A stretch of 64,000 nucleotides of DNA from Stereocaulon alpinum (Eukaryota; Ascomycota; Lecanoromycetes; Lecanorales; Stereocaulaceae), in assembly GCA_018257865.1 (NCBI GenBank), contig JAEUBA010000002.1, forward strand, positions 558,001-622,000, in the 5' to 3' direction. The translations under genes and the position numbers were made by a program. Below, piece by piece: positions 23,414-35,336 of this stretch (positions are counted from its first letter, which is position 1; the number at the start of each line of letters is the position of its first letter). The notes below the pieces were generated by a model. The model did no database searches, was not told the origin of the DNA, and worked only from the letters and a program-made list of their open reading frames with translations.

Positions 23414-26400
23414 ATGTCTTCTAACGATCATTTTCCTCCTTCACAGCGTCCAGGCTATCTCAGGCAAGGAACCAGCACCTTCTCCCAGAAACGAAAGGTA
23501 CCCACCCACTCACTCCCCACTACCACAAATCCAATTTGGCAAACCATAAACTTACCTGGCTGGCTGACTTCAAACTTCCCATCTTCAGGCCACCAACCTC
23601 TCCGAACTTGGTTTACTGCCCAGGAAAGAGAGCCTGCGACCTGGGAATCGGAGGAGTAAGCATAACACTTCAGCCTCAACCGTTCGCCATTTGCGCTTTC
23701 ATGTCTAAGACTTGTTCTGGGGTCTGGTTGAACGGCATTGTACATCAGCTGACTCCGCATCGCCCCGTTCTTTAGATAATACCTCGCAGGCAACTACCCG
23801 TCCTGCTTACACACCCGCGCAATCTCATCAGAGCTCAGCAAGGCCCGCGTACCAACGTCAAGCATCCGCAATTTCCACTCATTCTCCCTCAGGCCGACCG
23901 CACCCACCGCTGTATCCTCCACCAGAGCCAAAGAAGCCAAAGAGCAAGTCTACGCTTCTGAGTCGCATCGCTGCTTCACAAAGTGCTCGCACGCCAAACC
24001 CGCTCCCGACCTATAGCAACGGTACAGCAACATCATTCAATTGGCGCTCAGGCAGGCCGATGGCAGGCATGTTGGAAATCGAGAGGTCGCGAACAAGGCG
24101 GGAGAGAACCTTCATCGGAAGTGAATGCGCAGTTTGCGAAGAGCCTCTAGAGCACACGTTAAGAGGGGAGCGGATCTTACAATTCTCATGCGGCCATGTT
24201 TCGCATGAAGCTTGCTTCTACGAATACATCAAAGAGTTTGAGTCACAGTATTGCCCGACTTGCAATGCACCACTAGGCCTTGACACTAGCAGGGGCGGGA
24301 ATGTGCTGGACCTGGGTAAGGCTTTCATTTACGAATCGAAGCACGTGCGGAAACTGACATTCCAATAGAAAAGCTTAGCAGCATTGTCCGCTCGGTTTCT
24401 TTGAACAATGAAGCACGAGACCAACGCAACCGTGACAACAACAGTAGCACTCGCAACACACCTGTACCATGGGACTCTCGGACTGGCGAGGAAAGACCAG
24501 GCAGCCGTGGATCAAACACTCGGAATCGTGATAGCACACAGCCACAAGACCCCAGACAACGAGAACGGGACAGGGAGAGGGACGCAAGAGAGGTACAGCG
24601 AGACAGAGTTGAAAGATATGGTAGTACTTCGAATCGCCACCAACATACCAGGAACGAGAGTAGGGACACTAGTGTTGGCGGGTCATCTGGTGAATATGAG
24701 TCACACCACACCACCGGCAGAAGGCACGACTACGATGTTCAATCGATGGAAACAGCGCTTAGCAGCCCGAGAACCAGCATTACCAAGAACCCAATTCCTG
24801 CACCTACAGTCACTGTACGGAGCGAGTATCCTACTTTGACCCGATCACGGCAGCAACAGAGCCTTACGTGCTTGGTAACTATCGAGGTGCCCGAGGGAAA
24901 ATGGAGGCCAGATCCAGCGGATCTCCGTGGTGCACCAACCTTGCCATCTATGCAACAAGACAGCGCTACATTCAGCAACCGCCCAAAATCACCAGCTCAA
25001 AGTCAGCAACCGGAATGGCAATTCGAGTCGCCTGAGGTTCTGGAAGAGATTACCGAAGATTTACGTGTTCGTGTGGACAACTGGCACGGACTGGACTTCC
25101 AAAGGTTTGCTTTTAATCCGACATTCTCTCCAGGCTAGCTCTAATGTGTGATAGGTTCGGAAAGCTACGACTTTTCGGCACGGTGCGAGTTGGGAAGGAT
25201 CGACAGTCATGGCAAGAACTCGAGTGTTTCCTTTTTGCGGAAATGCTCATCTGCGTGAAAGAGAAAAAGGGAGCTCCACCACAATATGCGGACGGCAACT
25301 CAAAGCGGAAACTCACGAGATGCACACTCAAAGGATCAATTCTCATCAAGAAGCACCTGAAGCATGTCGAATCGATTTCCGACGAGCCCATCCTCACTCT
25401 AAGCCTCTCAGTGCAAGATCTACAGCAATTTCACCTTCAATTTCAGACCCGAACTCAAGTCGAACAATGGAAACGCTCCCTTCTCGACCTGAACAGCCCC
25501 ACGGAGCAGGCTACGCAAAGCAATGAATACGAGCCGGACAACTCCGGTACAGATGACGATGACTACAGGACAATGAAGACCAAACGTGCGTCGTCGATCA
25601 ACTCATCGTATGGAGGACAGAAGTCAGTTAATACTGCGCCAACAGAGTACACTGCATCTGGCATGGGCAGGACACTGCATGATCAACACATGCCGGCCTC
25701 TATACACGTCCCTCTCGACATTGTTGTCGTCATCCCAGTCTCATCATCTATGCAGGGTCTAAAGATTACACTTCTACGGGACGCACTAAAATTTCTCGTC
25801 CAGAACCTTGGTGAAAGAGATAGAATGGGACTTGTTACGTTTGGATCCAGTGGGGGCGGAGTACCTCTCGTGGGCATGACGACGAAGGCTTGGAACGGGT
25901 GGAATAGAATTCTCAACTCGATAAGGCCTGTGGGGCAAAAGAGCCTACGAGCTGATGTTGTTGAGGGTGCGAACGTCGCTATGGATCTACTCATGCAGCG
26001 CAAGGCCAACAACCCGATTGCGACGATCCTCCTTATCAGCGACTCTTCCACTTCGGATGCCGAAAGCGTGGATTTCGTGGTATCTCGAGCTGAGGCTGCG
26101 AAGTAAGTTGAGCTATTTCTTCCGTCGATACGCTCGGATGTCGATTTTGCGGGAATTTTTGCTTTTTTTCTTTGCGCACGGGTGCTAATTTGTGTTTAGG
26201 GTCGCTATCCACTCCTTCGGTCTAGGATTGACGCACAAGCCAGACACGATGATTGAATTGTCAACGCGTACCAAAGCCTCCTACACCTACGTGAAAGATT
26301 GGATGATGCTTCGGGAGTGCGTTGCCGGGTGTTTGGGGGCGCTGCAAACCACCTCTCATCAAAACGTGAAATTGAAATTACGTTTGCCTGAAGGATCGCC

Positions 26401-27398
26401 CGCGAAATTCGTTAAAATCTCGGGTGCTCTACAAATCACCAAGCGCGCCACTGGGAAGGACGCAGAAGCCGCACTAGGCGATTTGAGATTTGGTGACAAG
26501 AGAGGTATGTCGCGCGGCCCTAGTATGGTCGTATTAGTTTGCTAATAAGATCCTAGATGTTCTTGTCCAATTGGTCATCGCTCCCGACAACACATCTCAG
26601 GAGCATCTGCCACAGGATCCGTGGGAGAGCATCGTCTCGGGTCTAGAAGCACTAGGCGGTCCTTTTGACTCGGATGAACAAAGGACGCTTAGTGTGGAGG
26701 AAGTTCCCTTAATCCAAGCCGACCTAACTTACGGCGACATCCTGCGCGATGGCACCCTTACCCATCCTTCCAGGCCGTCTTTGCTGGCGATCACAATGTT
26801 GCCGTCTAATCCAAGGTCGAAAACTTCTCAGCGGCCGTCGACGCCACCGATTCCACCTCATCCTAGTATTGTGCAGCGCCGGATGGAGTTGCTGACTTCG
26901 GATATGCTTACCAGAGCATTGACTCTGGTATCACGAGGCCAGCATGATCGCGCGCACCATCTGTTGAAGGAGACTCGAACAATCCTGAAAGGTCTTGGTA
27001 AGGGCGGGTTACCTCCTATTCCGCAACCCGGTAATAAGCCGTCAAGTGCACCCGCCAGTGTCAAAGACGATGGCGCAACGACACCAGAGCGTCAGCCTTC
27101 ACCTACTTCGGAGAACGGCATGGGTAGTGCTTCTAGCATTGACGCTATTACACTGAATGCTTTGGACACTGAGCTTGAGGCGTCACTTGAGTGGATCAAC
27201 CACCCCGCAGTGTTTGGCCGTGACTCGCGAAAGGCTGTGCTGCAGGCTATCGGCGTCATTGCTAGCCAGCGGGGCTACACGTTCCGCACACCAGCCGAGA
27301 GTCTTTGGGCAGGAAGAGTGGCAGGCGTGAAGAGACTAACGACACACTCACGAGAGTGGAGAGACGCGGGGGATGAGGCGCTGATGGAGGAAGCTTGA
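23414..27398 (+). CDS. RING-H2 / PH-like / VWA domain protein (Far1/Ste5-like architecture)
   Basis: Predicted 1146-residue protein; exons 23414-23497, 23790-24315, 24369-25104, 25155-26102, 26200-26504, 26557-27398 (3441 nt). Domains in order: proline/serine-rich N-terminus; RING-H2 finger at about residues 141-186 (Cys141, Cys144, Cys162, His164, His167, Cys170, Cys183, Cys186); a charged, disordered Arg/Asn/Ser region; a PH-like domain at about 449-560 (FGKLRLFGTVRVG ... LQFQTRTQVEQWKRSLLDL); a von Willebrand A domain at about 635-835 starting DIVVVIPVSSSM; Pro/Ser-rich C-terminus. The VWA metal site is degenerate: Pro-Val-Ser-Ser-Ser replaces Asp-x-Ser-x-Ser. RING, PH and VWA in this order also occur in the yeast MAPK scaffold Ste5 and its relative Far1, so a signalling scaffold or ubiquitin ligase is likely (inference). 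The first intron (292 bp) is long and its borders are the least certain. Confidence 0.85.
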
Positions 27399-28084
27399 TC
27401 ACTTGAACAATCTGGAACCGAGAGCACGCCACAAGTATTTTGAGAGATTCACACGGCATATTATCCGCCACATATTACCAACGAAGAGATGAGACAAGAA
27501 ATGTTCGCTTCCGACAGACTCTATCAATGAGGGGATGATGTTCGAGGAGGCTCAAACATTCCTTATCAACCCGTATCAGGTACGAAGAAGATAGAAAACG
27601 AAGGAAAATAATAGGAAGAAAAGCAGCGCGTGGGGAGGAACAGTGTTGAACATGAATTGGATATACACGGCCACACGAGCCATCTGTCACATCTACGTTG
27701 ACATTTATATTCTACATATGACCTACGAGTCGTGTACGGCATTTGATACCCTGTTGCGGTTGGGTGGGGCATGAACGCTGGATGGTGATGTACGGTCATT
27801 TTATCAAAAAGAAGATCTAGGTACTTGTGGGCATGAGTGCTATCTGGGCGGGAATGTAACGCTATCTAGGACAGGAGGTATTTTCTGGCCACATTTAATT
27901 GCTTGGGATACAAGTGTACTATATACCTAGGTACCCCATAGATATTCAGGTTGCAAGCGAGCTGTGATCTTTACACAATGACCTGACTTGTTTGGAATCG
28001 TTTTGCAGACGTGATTAGATTGGAGTGGAGTGTGCTTCTTAATCGTGTCGATGATACTAATGCCGTTGCAATATTGGTGGGATA
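27399..28084. other. 3' flank of the RING/VWA gene, nothing else recognised
   Basis: Short open frames only. Probably 3' UTR of the upstream gene followed by non-coding sequence. Confidence 0.45.
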
Positions 28085-28242
28085 TGAGGCCTGCATCATT
28101 AAGTTATGCCTGCTTCTACCTTGGTCTACTAGGGCTAGGGCTTGACCTTGCCAAGACCTCTACTGTGAATGCACATAATATAATCTCTGCATGCAATTCT
28201 AGCTAGCTAGCAATAAATACTGTAGCAGTAATGTTGTTCACC
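28085..28242 (-). repeat. dispersed repeat, copy 2 (inverted relative to 6039-6174)
   Basis: The reverse complement aligns to 6039-6174 with the same ordered blocks (GGTGAACAA, TTGCTAG, GCATGCAGAGATT, CTTGGCAAG, CCCTAGCCCTAGTA, GCAGGCCTCAT) and a few indels. This copy is slightly longer because of small insertions. It abuts the 195 bp duplicated segment that follows. Confidence 0.7.
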
Positions 28243-28256
28243 ACTGTTCAGGACTG

Positions 28257-28590
28257 AATTCGTCCTTCGATCAGATCCCTATATTCTAAAGAATACCAAT
28301 CGTCTACACGCCTTTGTAGTCGTCTTGCTCTGAGTCGAGTGAAGATGTCAGATCCACTACGCAACTGGCGATAATCCCCTTAAGCCCAATCCTAACTCCA
28401 ATAGCTCTGTTTCCAGAAGCTTAGGATATTAGTTGTATACCTAATTAGGATTAATTCGTCCTCTATTTAGATTCCTTTATTCTAGAGGATACCAATTATC
28501 TGTATACTTTTGTAGTCGTCTTGCTTTGGGTTGAGTGGATCTGCTAGATCTACCATTCTGCCAGCGACAATCCCTACAATCCCAACCCCC
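28257..28590 (+). repeat. imperfect direct duplication, period about 195 bp
   Basis: 28257-28400 and 28452-28590 share AATTCGTCCT, TTCTA.AG.ATACCAAT, TTTTGTAGTCGTCTTGCT, GAGTGGA.., GCGA.AATCCC in the same order and spacing. The two copies have diverged by many substitutions. Non-coding; likely a piece of the same repeat family as the neighbouring 28085-28242. Confidence 0.65.
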
Positions 28591-28747
28591 AGAAATCCCA
28601 ATCCCAATCCTAATCCTTCTGTCTCCCTCGGCTCAAAATATCAGTGACATCCCACTTGATATAATATCTCCTTACCTTAACATCCTCCCATCCTCCTATC
28701 GGACCTATCCTATCTTCCTCCTCCTTGTGATCCTCACTCCTTGTGAT

Positions 28748-28909
28748 CCACCGTCCTCCTACATAATCCACCCTACGGCAACCATCCTCACCCCTCATCC
28801 TCCACCATCCTCCTCCTATATAATCCAACCTACGCCCCCCCTCACTCCATCTCCTCCACCGTCCTCGTCCTACATATTGCAACCTACTATCCCCATACAC
28901 ATACCTCCT
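28748..28909 (+). repeat. 54 bp minisatellite, three units, C/T-rich
   Basis: Units start at 28748, 28802 and 28856 with CCACCGTCCTCC, CCACCATCCTCC and CCACCGTCCTCG and keep the TCCTAC/TATA..ATCCAACCTAC core. The plus strand is strongly pyrimidine-rich from about 28580 onwards, which also creates a spurious open frame. It ends about 20 bp from the stop codon of the NLR-like gene. Confidence 0.7.
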
Positions 28910-28930
28910 CGCTCTCGCCATCTCTCGTTT

Positions 28931-31900
28931 CTACATTCCCAGATAGAACATTAGCTTGTATTCCATGTAGGATAGATGTGAGGACCGAAGCCTTGGGGTT
29001 GTCATTACCTGGGTTAAAATCCCCCTCTCGGAAAATAGTTGGACCATCTCATCAGAAATGTCAAACCGGCGCGTTTCATCATTTTTACCCCTGAGGTTGA
29101 ATTCGGCTCCATGGTCAAGAAGTAGATTCATGGTAGTCATGTTGTTGGCAAGAATTGCATGTTGCAGCGGTGTTGAGTAATCACCTATTCTCATGTTGAC
29201 ATCGGCGCCTGCTGCAAAGAGCAGCTTTATTACTCTCTCATGATTGTCTATAAGAGCACGATCCAGAGCCTCTATGTTTATAAGAGCACGATTCAGAGAC
29301 GACGTCACCATGTTATGGACTAAGTTGACATTAATGTCATCCCTTCCTAGCAATGCTTTTACCACCCCTGTATGCCCCCCTTGAGCAGCTTTCGACAATG
29401 GCGTTAGACCAATTTGCGTTTTCGAATTCACGTCGACGCCAATTTGGCCTAGTAGTAGCCTCACGACCTTCTCGTGGCCATTGCCAGCTGCCCAATACAA
29501 TGGTGTTTGACCGTTATGATCCTTTGAATCTGCGTTCACATTGCTTTCGAGAAGTTCTGCGACTACTACTTCGTGTCCTCCTTCAGCTGCGTAGGAAAGT
29601 GGCGTTCGCATCTCGGAATTCTGGATATCCATGTCATACGGTCCTTGTATAGCAGCTCGGATGACACTTATAAGATTATGCGCCGAAGCAATATGCAGAA
29701 AGCTCGAATCCTCTGGGAATAATGTGGGTTTCCAATCGGGGCTTAGGCACCGCGCCTGCTCGAGCCAGATCTTTAGTGTAGGATCTGGATCTCCGTTGAA
29801 TAACACAAGCAGATCAGACTGGTCCTGACCTGCTTTCTCAACCTCAATGGCGTGCGGGATCCAATATTCGACAGCATACTTCAGGAATGGATATGATTCG
29901 ACATGAATGTGCCGGAATTTTTCCATGGCAAAGTATTTGATACAAGATCTCGAAAGCCTATAGTGGCTGCAGCCGACAACATCAGCCGCCGGAAATTTTC
30001 CCAAATGCTTGAGTCCTTTAGCGATGAGAAAGTCGCTTACGGACTGATGCACGAACTGCACAATGCGTCTGTCTTTCTGGTTCCTGACCTCAGCAAGACC
30101 TCGAGAAAGATCGAGAATTCTTCTCTCCATCTCTTCATCCGTGTGTGTATATTCTGGGGCGTCTTTGCACTGAGTGGTTGATGTGTGGGGCGGGGATACA
30201 TCGATAACCATAACGATACGTAGCTCTTCTAGGGACAGAGGCTCGAATGAGAAACATATCCACTGAAGTAAATGTAAAGCTTGCTCAACGTCTTCACTGT
30301 CAATGCTGTGAAGAAGCTGTCCGTACATTTCGTCCAATGCGGATGGTAATCTCTGTATACTGGCTTGCATAGACTGCAGAGATCTACCCTTTCTGAACAT
30401 TTTCAGGACCTCAGGAACCACAAGCGTTACCCACTGGAAGTTACCTGAGGCCTCTGTGATAATTTCATCTCCAAGGGGTCCGGCTTTCTCGATGTCTGAA
30501 ATATGCTTCTTGACACTATACTTGACATAGGCGGTGATATCATCTCTGTTCTCGTTTTCGACGCAGATCTGAAGACTATTCTCAACGGCGATAAGGGGAT
30601 AATGGCGACATGAAAAGCATATACTCAGCAAGGCTCGAAAATGTTCAAAGAAGTCGACAAGATTGACTGCGACCTCCTCACCACACTCATCTAGCGCATC
30701 GATGTACAGTCGTATCCTGTACGTTCGTCCGGCATCCGCAACGTGCTCTTTGAAGAACTGCCGTAGTTCCCCTTCATGCCATGTCCACTGTTCTCCAAAA
30801 GTTCCTGCAACCTCAGACCTGTTCGTGTACATTTTCGTAAGGTCTGAAAGTATCTCGGGAACCTGCCGAGCGATTTGATGCAAAATAGACCTGAACAAGC
30901 CAAGTGCCTTCTTCTGTATCAACTTGCCACGGCCATGGAAGAAGAATGAAGCAAGGACCAGCCGTTGGCCTTGCTCTCGCTCAATCGTCTTTAGGGCTTC
31001 CTTCATCACCATGGACTTTCCCGCGCCAGGTGTTCCCTTAATCCATAAAAGCCCATGCCGCTGGCTCAACCAGTCCAAGTACTTTGGATGCGAAGATAGC
31101 CATGTACATGTGGCGATTGCCGGATCAGCTATTTCATGCCGGCGCCAATACATCTCCGGGAAATATAAGGATTGTAGGCATGCTAACATGAAAGTTAGCG
31201 CATCTTCGGGAAAATGACGAATATCTTGACTCCGTACCTTGCTGCTCGTGGTTAAGTTTGTCTGGTCTCGTGGGTATTGTCTGACCTTAGATGGAGTCAG
31301 ATGGTGCGTTACGCAACGAAAGACATGTGACAGATGCGGGTACCTACCCAATGATTTTCGTACACGGGCCTCAACCACTGAATTGGCATGTAGTGTAAAG
31401 TCCCTAAGGACATAGCGCACTTTCTCATAGCCGCCGCGGTCATTTTCATCGAATTTGACCATAGTCGAATGGTTCCCATCGAGCGACATGACGTATTCAT
31501 CTCCAGTCTCCCATTTGCGTCCACTAGCTGCTGATTCAGGTTTTACCATTAGGGTTGGGGGACCAGTGCGTGACCACTCCCCTGTCTCGGTGTTCTTTGC
31601 ATGCGTCAGCCTCAGCCAATTAAAAGCCCTACGATCTTACCTGGATTACCGTTGGCGTCTTCTCTAGCTCGAAAAACGAAACGATTTTGGAGTTCTCGAA
31701 AGGGAGCGCTTTGCAGAAATCTTCCTGTTGCTTGCTTCGTAAATGATACCCGACTTGCTCATCAAGTAAGTGCGTAGTATATCGGGAAGGTAGTTCTTGA
31801 ACCATGCGCACTATGGCTTGGACGTCCATCCCATGACTTGGTACACCGAAGAACAAGGCTCCGTAGATCGACAACAGAGTTAGTCGGTCATCATGGTGGT

Positions 31901-33169
31901 TACTGTTGCTCATTGCAATGATAGCCTTATCACCTGACGATCAGAGATTGTCATAGTACAAGCCACAGTGCAACCCACCTCTTTGAATATCCAGCCTCCC
32001 AGGCTGTGTACCATGAATATCATGGGACACGGGCGTTCATTACCCTTCGTCCTTTGCCGTAACAGCAGCAAATGCATTCTGAAGGTCTTCGCATATTCGT
32101 AGACATCCGCAATGGATTCACGATCTCCCAGTTGCGACTTGTATCCGTAGGTCCACATACGTAATTGAGGTAAATTTCGTGGTAAAGAGTCTCTCGGCCA
32201 TCTGTAATATCGTGCAGTCAGCATCGCCTATCGAAAGGCTCAAGCTCATTTGGTAGTCTTAGAGATGACAAAGTAGGCATTGGACGTAAGAGCGTTGAGT
32301 GGTTCTGTCGAAATCGAAACACAGGGCTTTGGCCCATCGGATAATGGATCCAAACATGGTCATGTGCGAGTTCTGAGCAAAGCCAAGGCTCTCCAGTATA
32401 GTGCATATTACAGAAGACAATCGCGAAACTGGGCTCGAGCCGACTCGAAGTTTTGGGGTAAGTGAATGGGGCAAACAGACACTCAAGAGTCGACCCTGAG
32501 GAGAGAGGCAATCTCTCAGAGCCGCAAATGGGCCCGAAAGGTCGCTCCGGAAGTAGCTCTTGCACCTCAAGCTAAGTCTCCGGAGTTGTGGAACGAAGTC
32601 GTTTGAGAAGTCCACTGCTCGCAACAAAGTCTTGCGGCTTGAAGCCTGAGAGAGTGGAAGGGAGCATATTTGAAGGTGAACGTACACGTGTAGACTTGTT
32701 GGTGATTTGAACGAACCCAGCGCATAGCCTCCCCAGCCATGGACTAGAATGCAACTACATCCTTCAGCATAGTCTCTGTTTCAACAGGAGAAACGTACTC
32801 TATGGTATGCTTGCTATTATTCTCAACCGGTGACAGCGGCGTGAAACCCTTGAAGTGTGTATCGAAGCAGATGCGACTGTTCTCGGCTTTGAAGTCTGAT
32901 GTAGACGGTAGATCGAACCACCATTCATCTGGTGTCTCCTTCGAGGGTTGCAGCAGTTTTGGCCTACTCTGAAACGATACTGTCGCAGTCCTCCACTCAG
33001 GTTCAGTCGCGTCAGATTCGTCAGAAGCCAACGAATGGATTGTAAGATTCTCAGGCTTCACGTCAAAGATGTGGGCAGTGAGGTTTGAGAGCCACGGCGC
33101 ATCGATAATTGCAGGGATTCTTGTAACGCGAAACATCATCTTCTCCCAGGCTGGGCTGACGTGACTCAT
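28931..33169 (-). CDS. NLR-like STAND protein: alpha/beta hydrolase - NACHT - ankyrin repeats
   Basis: Predicted cytosolic sensor of about 1203 residues; minus-strand exons 32799-33169, 32686-32754, 31979-32201, 31641-31925, 28931-31594. Domains: N-terminal region with FDTHFKGFTPLSP; a hydrolase-like domain with VHGWGGYA (about 127-134), MIFMVHSLGG with the nucleophile-elbow Ser (about 207-216) and ALFFGVP (about 244-250); a linker; a NACHT NTPase with Walker A GTPGAGKS (about 503-510) and Walker B LYIDALDE (about 612-619); and 5-7 ankyrin repeats from about 990 (TPLSYAAEGGHEVV, TPLYWAAGNGHEKV, TPLSKAAQGGHTGV). Fungal proteins of this architecture are linked to non-self recognition and heterokaryon incompatibility; the role here is inference. 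Odd: the second intron (32202-32685) is 484 bp, against 44-53 bp for the other three. An optional intron in exon 5 near 31240-31350 cannot be excluded. No stop or frameshift was needed. Confidence 0.82.
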
Positions 33170-33824
33170 GTCGCCTGCAGAAGGCTCAGATGAGGTATCT
33201 CCGTGTTCCCTTTCTCGCTAATTCGCGTCAATCTCAACCATCACATATTCAGAGCGCAGCCTTCACCTTTAGCGAGGCCGAATTCCTCTGTTGTTGTCGG
33301 TCTTTCAGCACGTCAGAATAAGAAGACATTGTCGGTCTTGATGTTCACAAGCTAGACCTGACGAGTTTGGACTTGGATGGAGATATTGAAGCGATGGGAT
33401 AGCCGACGAATAGGCAGGCAGAAGCATCACGTTTCAAGCTGGCTTCGCACAAGTCGATGGTCAGATGGAAGACTGTAAAGAACATCGAATTGTAAGAAGA
33501 AGAGTATATCGTCTCCAGTATGCTATGCTGTGTATATAAGCTCGTCTCACGGGTGGTGACCAGATGGCGCGTTGCTTTAAATTGAATCCACGGGTCCCTG
33601 AGTGAGGCTGTAAACCCGCCAACGCTTATCTATGGCGCTAGTGATATCGCCGTTAAAGCCGGATTTCCGCCCGCCGGATGACATCGGCAGCTCTTGCACG
33701 TTGACAGCGTGCAATCTTCCAGCCTCCCACCCGTTGTAAGTCATCAGCGTTCATGAGACCGTTACAACCTCCGTCGACCATCAATTGAGCTTCCCAAAGC
33801 TTCAGACAGCATTTGCGTAACACA
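33170..33824. other. shared upstream region of two divergent genes
   Basis: Lies between the starts of the NLR-like gene (minus) and the phosphate carrier gene (plus), so it should carry both promoters. A TATA-like GTATATAAG occurs at 33532-33540, about 285 bp before the carrier ATG. No additional gene seen. Confidence 0.5.
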
Positions 33825-35053
33825 ATGGCTACTCAAGGAGCTACTCAGATGCCTGGGCGGAGCGAAAAGGGAAAGGGCGGCATAGTGCTCTACTCGCCTA
33901 CGTACTTCGCTGCTTGCACTTTGGGAGGAGTCATAGCTTGTGGCCCTACCCATACCTGTAAGCAATCCCGACTTATGCTTCGAAGGATTCACTGACCCTC
34001 TCGCAGCTGTCACACCTCTCGATCTCGTACGCCACCACCATTGAAGCTCCCAAACCCACCACCCCGCTGATCCTACCCACTAACACCTGCTCAACCAGGT
34101 AAAATGCCGCCGTCAAGTCGACCCAAAAGTCTACAGCTCCAACATCTCCGCCTGGCGCAGCATCTACGCGAAAGAAGGCATCAGGGGCGTCTTCTTCGGC
34201 TGGTCCCCCACATTCGTAGGCTACTGCTTCCAAGGCGCCGGCAAATACGGTTTCTACGAGACATTCAAGAACCTCTACGGCGAAAGAATGTTCCCGAATG
34301 CAAACAAAACAATCGTTTACCTAGGCGCCTCCGCCTCCGCTGAATTCCTCGCCGACATAGCCCTCTGCCCCTTTGAAGCGATAAAAGTGAGGATGCAAAC
34401 AACGCTGCCGCCTTTTGCGCACAATCTGAGGGATGGGTGGAGCAAGGTGGTGGCTAAGGAAGGGTATGCGGGGTTGTATAAGGGACTGCAGCCGCTTTGG
34501 GGAAGACAGATACCGTATACGATGGTGAAGTTTGCGACATTTGAGACTACGGTTAACTACATTTATGCTACGCTGGGGAAACCCAAGGAGACTTATAACG
34601 CGCTGCAGCAGACAGGAGTGAGCTTTTTGGGCGGTTATATTGCGGGTATTGGGTGTGCGGTTATCAGCCATCCGGCTGATGTGATGGTTAGCAAATTGAA
34701 CGCCGATAGGCAGCGTGAGTTCATCCTTGCACTCCTACTAGGTCACTGAGTGGAAGCGCTGACTTGGGGTTACAGCGGGTGAGAGCAGTGGCAAGGCTAT
34801 GTCGAGAATATACGGCAACATTGGCTTCAAGGGCCTCTGGAACGGACTCCCGGTCAGAATCTTCATGATCGGTAAGGGCTTCTTTCCTACTTTGCAATCG
34901 ATACCCGTGCTAACACCGAGATAGGAACGTTAACGGCCTTCCAATGGCTCATCTACGATAGCTTCAAGGTAAGGATGAGAGGAATGCTATCACGGCTTCC
35001 AGCTGACATGCTTCTAGGTATCTCTAGGTCTTCCCACGACGGGTGGCCATTGA
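33825..35053 (+). CDS. mitochondrial phosphate carrier (MIR1/PIC2 type)
   Basis: Inner-mitochondrial-membrane carrier importing phosphate with protons, needed for ATP synthesis. 314 residues, exons 33825-33957, 34007-34026, 34099-34714, 34776-34871, 34925-34968, 35018-35053 (945 nt). Three mitochondrial-carrier repeats are visible through the PxDxxKxR-type motifs PLDLVKCR (about 48-55), PFEAIKVRMQ and PADVMVSKLN, each followed by helix text typical of this carrier (GVFFGWSPTFVGYCFQGAGKYGFYE, GLYKGLQPLWGRQIPYTMVK, GLWNGLPVRIFMIGTLT, split here only for description). The protein ends in SLGLPTTGGH, the usual end of fungal phosphate carriers, encoded by the last 36 bp exon. The 20 bp second exon is needed to complete the first signature. 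Convergent with HAT1, 283 bp apart. Confidence 0.93.
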
Positions 35054-35336
35054 ACAAATGCACTACAGCGTTAAGCATTGACGACGTATACCATAATGCG
35101 AGAAATTTCCCGTCGATATTTGCTTCGAATACACTTGCCCTGGGTATCTATGCTCTCAAAGGCGCTGGAGGCGCTCAGGTGCGATGATAAGATCGCATAT
35201 GTACATAGACGTTCGTGTAGAAAGTTGATGGTACGAAAGATCTCTCAAAGTCTCCGCGCCCAGTAATTGCATGCAATTGCAACAAAGGTGGTGTCCGTTG
35301 CGATTTTAAAGGCCTTTGCTAATTTCACTGCATCTG

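Noticed and set aside
24401..24839. Alternative plus-strand frame of 143 codons inside the RING/VWA gene
   Set aside because: Shadow of the real frame in a Lys/Arg-rich exon; no family resemblance.
28535..28954. 139-codon plus-strand open frame rich in Pro, Ser and Ile
   Set aside because: Produced by the pyrimidine-rich minisatellite and it runs into the 3' end of the NLR-like gene on the other strand.
32218..32687. Minus-strand open frames of 115 and 142 codons in the long NLR intron as separate genes
   Set aside because: They overlap one another and lie between exons that join in frame; kept only as a finding about the intron.
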